In this document: positions 13,967 to 16,903 of the stretch, one piece after another | Layout: the number at the start of each line of letters is the position of its first letter | How positions within the stretch are numbered: position 1 is the first letter of the stretch | Made by a program: the position numbers and the translations under genes | Notes under the pieces: model-generated | The model's input: only the letters and a program-made list of their open reading frames with translations | What the model was told of the DNA's origin: nothing | Databases searched by the model: none | Assembly: GCA_964630925.1 (NCBI GenBank) | Contig: CAZVZK010000195.1 | Span: 1 to 16,903, forward strand | Source of the DNA: RGDT01 sp964630925 | GTDB taxonomy: Bacteria; Planctomycetota; Planctomycetia; Gemmatales; Gemmataceae | Length of the DNA: 16,903 nt | Direction: 5' to 3'

Positions 13967-14040
13967 GGTTGATGAGAGTATTCCTGGGACAACAACGGTT
14001 GATGAGAGCAGATCTCGATGACTGCATAGGTTGATGAGAG
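13967..14040. repeat. Three 12-bp direct repeats, about three helical turns apart
   Basis: GGTTGATGAGAG occurs at 13967-13978, 13997-14008 and 14029-14040, perfectly conserved, with unrelated 18- and 20-bp spacers. Two copies continue with TA. A degenerate copy (GAGTGATGAGAC) overlaps the stop of protein B at 13953-13964. Start-to-start distances of 30 and 32 bp place the copies on the same face of the helix. The repeats are too short and the spacers too brief for a CRISPR array. They may bind a protein (operator or packaging site) or belong to a transcribed RNA. Confidence 0.8.
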
Positions 14041-14070
14041 TATAACTGGACGAGCAGCACTATCTAACAG

Positions 14071-14086
14071 TGTCCATTCGTGGACA
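14071..14086 (+). promoter_or_regulatory. Perfect hairpin with TTCG loop
   Basis: TGTCCA (14071-14076) pairs with TGGACA (14081-14086) around TTCG, a stable tetraloop. It lies between the repeat array and the terminator and may be part of the same RNA, or a dyad bound by protein. Confidence 0.5.
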
Positions 14087-14099
14087 TCCTTTCGTGAAG

Positions 14100-14128
14100 A
14101 CCCCGGCACCACAAGTGCCGGGGTTTTT
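14100..14128 (+). terminator. Intrinsic terminator upstream of the packaging genes
   Basis: ACCCCGGCAC (14100-14109) pairs over 10 bp with GTGCCGGGGT (14115-14124), loop CACAA, and the U-tract TTTTT is 14124-14128. It ends whatever transcript carries the acidic pair and the repeat array. Confidence 0.88.
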
Positions 14129-14134
14129 GCATTG

Positions 14135-14389
14135 ATGCACTACCATAACAACATGATCACATACACAGCAACAGACGCATACGTCCTAGAGGAGTGCGCC
14201 CGCAGATGCCCCCAGGTGGTGCAACAAATCAGAGACGAGGTAGAACAACAACTCAGGATCACCAACGCTGTCAGGGGGTGGGGTGATGACTCCTTGGGTT
14301 GCGTCTGGGTGGGCGAGGTTGTCAACGAGGAGTCAACTAGCAATGGGGAAAACAAGGGGGAGGACAACCCAAGAAACTTTCCCACCTAG
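14135..14389 (+). CDS. Small hypothetical protein, uncertain
   Basis: The 84-residue frame is MHYHNNMITYTATDAYVLEECARRCPQVVQQIRDEVEQQL... The centre (about 14-42) looks helical, and EECARRCPQ has paired cysteines. The last 25 residues are low-complexity (NEESTSNGENKGEDNPRNFPT). There is no Shine-Dalgarno before the ATG 14135 or the ATG at 14153, and a terminator lies six bases upstream, so expression would need a leaderless transcript. The frame is open further upstream only because it runs through the terminator. Unknown function. It may be real because the codons in the first 55 residues look normal. Confidence 0.4.
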   Translation: MHYHNNMITYTATDAYVLEECARRCPQVVQQIRDEVEQQLRITNAVRGWGDDSLGCVWVGEVVNEESTSNGENKGEDNPRNFPT

Positions 14390-14536
14390 CAAGGGAAGAC
14401 CGCACAGCCCCCGCGCCTTTTGAAAACCAAAGCCTTATTAACTCTGAGGTTATTTGAATCTCCGCACTACTATAAGGCATGGATGAAATAGATGAAATCA
14501 CCGCACGGTTAGACAAGCTGATAGAGGAGTGCAACA

Positions 14537-14881
14537 ATGGGACAGCGAGGACCGTTGCCGAAGTTAGCAACCAAGGCAACACCAATTCAGAGCATCGAGC
14601 CGCCATCGTGGCTAGGCTCAACCGCGCAGAGCTATTGGCATCAGCACGCCTCTTGGCTGGCAAAGCACGGACTATTGACGAAGGAAACTCAAGACTCGTT
14701 CGCGCTCTGCTGCGATCTATACGAGAGGTGGAGAGACTTGCAGCAGCAGTCAACGAGCAAGACCTACCTTGATGTAACCAAGGCATGGCAAGGGCTCGTC
14801 AAGGTGTTCCGCCTATCCCCCCAGGAGAAGGCGGGCTTCAAGCCCGAACGACACGACGACAAAGAGGAGTTTGATTTCTGA
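14537..14881 (+). CDS. Phage terminase small subunit, P27 family
   Basis: The small terminase recognises phage DNA and starts packaging with the large subunit. The 114-residue protein opens MGQRGPLPKLATKATPIQ in the P27 style, followed by EPPSWLGSTAQSYWHQHASWLAKHGLLTKETQDSFALCCDLYERW (about 21-65; the L-x-x-x-G-L-LT-x-x-D pattern) and the C-terminal FRLSPQEKAGFKP, which matches the family's 'F-G-L-S/T-P-x-x-R' element. AGGAG lies seven bases before the ATG. The stop overlaps the next ATG by one base (TGATG). HK97-like tailed phages typically have this gene before the large terminase, and here it is followed by an HNH gene. Confidence 0.85.
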   Translation: MGQRGPLPKLATKATPIQSIEPPSWLGSTAQSYWHQHASWLAKHGLLTKETQDSFALCCDLYERWRDLQQQSTSKTYLDVTKAWQGLVKVFRLSPQEKAGFKPERHDDKEEFDF

Positions 14882-15114
14882 TGAACAAGGTGATATTACG
14901 CCATCAAGTGGCGTTGAACGTAGAGCAGTACAACGCGGTAATTGCCGAAGCCGAACGAGTATTCGGCAAAGACAACGTGTTGCTGCTGCCGGGTTCGATT
15001 GAAGTTATGGTGATTGATAGCAAGGCGGACACCGTTGCATCAATCCAGCGGGAGCAACTGCGCGTGTCAGAAGACAGCCTAGACGCACTCCGGAAGGCGA
15101 TTGCCGATGCCTGA
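14881..15114 (+). CDS. Small phage protein between terminase small subunit and HNH gene
   Basis: This 77-residue protein is MNKVILRHQVALNVEQYNAVIAEAERVFGKDNVLLLPGSIEVMVIDSK.... It reads as alternating beta-alpha-beta-beta: strand 2-12, helix 14-28, strands 32-48, then a C-terminal helix (about 60-77). No family is recognised and there is no signal peptide or membrane segment. The start overlaps the terminase stop, which strongly suggests translational coupling and shared expression in the packaging operon. It could be a packaging accessory; this is inference from position. Confidence 0.7.
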   Translation: MNKVILRHQVALNVEQYNAVIAEAERVFGKDNVLLLPGSIEVMVIDSKADTVASIQREQLRVSEDSLDALRKAIADA

Positions 15115-15367
15115 TCTTCCGCCACCAATGCCCCACAACCGCCCCAGGAAGCCCGACAACAGGCTATCAGCATCAAGGCGAGGGTATGACCGGAGATGGC
15201 AGAAGGTGCGGGCGGTGATGCTCGCCAAGCATCCCGTATGCGGGTGCGGCAACTTCACCACCCAGGTTCACCACCTCGACAACAACCCCAGGAACAACAG
15301 CGAAGACAACTTGCAGCCGCTGTGCGCATCTTGCCACTCAAAGATCACTCGGGAGCAACAACGATGA
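15107..15367 (+). CDS. HNH endonuclease, small phage type
   Basis: This 86-residue HNH nuclease has a basic N-terminus (RRGYDRRWQKVRAVMLAKHP), CGC (45-47) and CASC (73-76) as zinc ligands, VHHLDNNPRNNSEDNLQPLC (54-73) carrying the first HNH histidine pair (55-56), and CH (76-77) as the final metal histidine. In HK97-like phages a small HNH protein next to the terminase assists cos-site cleavage, so packaging by cohesive ends is suggested. The ATG at 15107 overlaps the preceding gene's stop by eight bases; a TTG at 15101 is an alternative. It ends with an ATGA overlap onto the next gene. Confidence 0.88.
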   Translation: MPDLPPPMPHNRPRKPDNRLSASRRGYDRRWQKVRAVMLAKHPVCGCGNFTTQVHHLDNNPRNNSEDNLQPLCASCHSKITREQQR

Positions 15368-15564
15368 ATCTACCAATCGCAGACATCAGGTTACACCCGC
15401 CCGGCAACAGGGGACGGCGGTTGTTCTTCATGACGCATGAGCTAACAGACGCGCAGCTAGAACACTATGCCCAGCACTTCATGGGCGAGCATCGCGTGAA
15501 AGTGTTGTTGTTCAAGGAGCCCAATGGATGTACCAAGCAACCAGATACTAACCAAGGCGGATGA
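15364..15564 (+). CDS. Small protein between HNH and terminase large subunit
   Basis: The 66-residue product is MNLPIADIRLHPPGNRGRRLFFMTHELTDAQLEHYAQHF.... The first half has beta-like segments and the second half a helix (DAQLEHYAQHFMG) followed by a strand (HRVKVLLFKE). No family is recognised. CGGGAGCAACAACG before the ATG is a good ribosome binding site, and the start overlaps the HNH stop as ATGA. The 3' end overlaps the large terminase start by 41 bp. Both overlaps favour a real, coupled gene. The longer frame from 15196 is an artefact of the HNH gene in another register. Confidence 0.6.
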   Translation: MNLPIADIRLHPPGNRGRRLFFMTHELTDAQLEHYAQHFMGEHRVKVLLFKEPNGCTKQPDTNQGG

Positions 15565-16903
15565 GCGAGCCATCTCCGAAGGTTGTTACTTCGATCAGGA
15601 AGCCGGCGAGCGGGCTATCAGGTTCATTGAAACCTTCGTCCGCCCCAAGGACGGACGAGCCGCACGCAAAGCCTTCCGCCTCTTCCAGTGGCAACGTGAG
15701 TTGATACTCAGGTTGTTCGGGTGGAAGCGTCAAGATCACACCCGCCGATTCCGTGAAGGCTTCATCAGTGTAGCACGTCAGAACGGCAAGTCCTTCATCT
15801 GCTCGGCAATCTGTCTGTACATGCTCGTAGCAGACAACGAGCCCTCCGCAGCGGTAGCCAGTTGCGCCAACAGCAGACAACAGGCATCAATCATCTACGA
15901 GAACCTCAGTCACTTCATCGAAGGCAACGAGAAGCTCAAGAAGGCTTGCCACCTCGTTCCCTCAAGGAAGCTGGTGAAGGTGCCGAAGTCTGAAGCCACC
16001 TTCCAAAGCCTGAGCGTTGAATCCCGTACCAACCTGGGACCGTCCTACAGTTGCGTCCTTGCCGATGAGGTGGCGTTCTTCGGCAATGCCGGTGCCAAGT
16101 TGTTGCAAGCCTTGAAGCCCGCACTGGCGGCACGGGAACAACCCCTGTTCCTGATGATCACCACGGCGGGTACGGACTTCACGGGACCGGGGTACGATGC
16201 CTACCTCTATGCCAGGAAGGTACAGGACGGGGCTTGCGATGATCCCGCCTTCTTCGCAGCGATCTACGAGGCGGACGACAACTCCAGCGTGGACGACGAA
16301 CAACAGTGGGCGAAGGCGAACCCGTCTCTTGCCGAAGGCACCTTGAGTCTTGCAGAGCTACGGGACGCATCCACCAAGGCGAAGCACTCCAAGGCGGAAG
16401 AACTGGCGTTCCGCTACTTCCGCCTCAACAGGTGGACTAGAGGGCTCACCTCGTTCATCGCGGTTGATCGCTGGGATTCATGCCAGGGAACCTACCCTCA
16501 GTGGATCAAGCCGCCGCTGTACCTGGGGCTAGACTTCGGATCGGCAAAGGACTTGATGGGGCTCTCAGGGGTGATCCCCTACGAGGGCAAGCTGTACACG
16601 CTCTGCCACGCCTGGACGCCCCAGGCAGCGGCACAAGAGCGCGTCAAGGAGAACCGTCAACGCTACGAGGTGTTCAGCGAAGAAGGAACGCTCACGATCA
16701 CCCCAGGCAGCGGCAACGATTACCGGCTCGTCCGCCAGTACATCGACCAACTCGCCACCACCTACGACATCAAGGAAATCATCGCTGATCCCGCCTACGG
16801 ATCGGAAACGCTCATGGCGTTGATGCAATCAGGCTACACCGTCTACAGGGTACGCGCCCGGCGAATCACGTCACCCGTTGAAGAGCAAACACTGACGGCC
16901 CGC
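15524..16903 (+). CDS. Phage terminase large subunit (Terminase_1-like), cut by window end
   Basis: The frame is open from ATG 15524 to the end (460 residues, no stop). It is the packaging motor: an ATPase that pumps DNA into the capsid plus a nuclease that cuts it. The ATPase has a Walker A variant ARQNGKS (84-90, K89) and Walker B CVLADE (177-182, D181/E182). The coupling motif ITTAG (212-216) follows. The C-terminal RNase H-like nuclease starts at about 310, with catalytic aspartates likely D337 (GLDFGSAKD) and D422 (ADPAYGS). The last nuclease acid lies beyond the window. AAGGAG lies a few bases upstream of the ATG. The combination with a P27 small terminase and HNH fits an HK97/lambda-like packaging module. 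Confidence 0.93.
   Translation, partial: MDVPSNQILTKADERAISEGCYFDQEAGERAIRFIETFVRPKDGRAARKAFRLFQWQRELILRLFGWKRQDHTRRFREGFISVARQNGKSFICSAICLYMLVADNEPSAAVASCANSRQQASIIYENLSHFIEGNEKLKKACHLVPSRKLVKVPKSEATFQSLSVESRTNLGPSYSCVLADEVAFFGNAGAKLLQALKPALAAREQPLFLMITTAGTDFTGPGYDAYLYARKVQDGACDDPAFFAAIYEADDNSSVDDEQQWAKANPSLAEGTLSLAELRDASTKAKHSKAEELAFRYFRLNRWTRGLTSFIAVDRWDSCQGTYPQWIKPPLYLGLDFGSAKDLMGLSGVIPYEGKLYTLCHAWTPQAAAQERVKENRQRYEVFSEEGTLTITPGSGNDYRLVRQYIDQLATTYDIKEIIADPAYGSETLMALMQSGYTVYRVRARRITSPVEEQTLTAR

Noticed and set aside
13967..14040. CRISPR array
   Set aside because: Repeats are only 12 bp, spacers 18-20 bp, three copies, and no cas1 or effector. The Cas2-like gene is 3 kb away and of the stand-alone type.
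14343..14423. 26-codon frame MGKTRGRTTQETFPPSKGRP with a distant GAGGAG
   Set aside because: Very short, overlaps the uncertain gene at 14135-14389, and the ribosome binding site spacing is poor. Possible but unsupported.

Overview
The window joins two kinds of DNA. Positions 1 to about 9,890 are high-GC bacterial chromosome. It carries housekeeping genes (gatA, gatC, dnaA, mutM, a MoxR ATPase) on both strands, with weak or absent Shine-Dalgarno sites for several of them. The gene content and the style of the secreted OB-fold-like protein suggest a planctomycete, perhaps Phycisphaerae-like. That assignment is an impression from sequence style, not a database result.

From about 9,900 to the end, nearly all genes lie on the plus strand. 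They are small and tightly packed, with clear Shine-Dalgarno sites, several intrinsic terminators and lower GC in places. The right end is a classic tailed-phage packaging module: a P27-type small terminase, a small unknown gene, an HNH endonuclease, another small unknown gene, and a large terminase cut by the window edge. The left edge of this phage-like segment abuts a comM (YifB-type Mg-chelatase) gene that has lost everything upstream of its Pro-Cys-Gly-Tyr motif. A prophage or island inserted in comM is the simplest biological reading. An assembly join or deletion cannot be excluded from this window. No integrase, portal or capsid gene is visible.

Chromosomal part: on the minus strand, a VTT/DedA-like membrane protein, gatC, a pirin and gatA (partial) form one unidirectional run (2310 down to 1). 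Divergent from it is an RNase Z-like metallo-beta-lactamase protein (2438-3367). dnaA follows (3740-5170), and next to it is a candidate replication origin with imperfect DnaA boxes (5171-5650). mutM (minus) and moxR (plus) are divergent. MoxR is followed by two genes of unknown function (7824-8492; secreted 8659-9405) rather than the DUF58 gene that often follows it. The comM remnant faces them.

Phage-like part: 10000-11286 holds four small genes: a putative helix-turn-helix protein, a stand-alone Cas2-like protein with a good promoter, a zinc-ribbon-like protein and a 75-residue protein. Most are separated by hairpins. A strong terminator (11341-11388) closes this block. About 800 bp of lower-GC, mostly unreadable DNA follows. 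Next is a lone DUF262 (GmrSD/ParB-fold family) gene with its own terminator, probably an accessory cargo gene and possibly anti-phage. Between it and the terminase genes sit a pair of divergent paralogous acidic proteins, preceded by an RNA element with pseudoknot topology (13325-13396) and followed by three 12-bp direct repeats about three helical turns apart (13967-14040), a hairpin and a terminator. The repeats lie about 500 bp upstream of the small terminase and could be operator sites, part of a small RNA, or a packaging recognition (cosB/pac-like) site.
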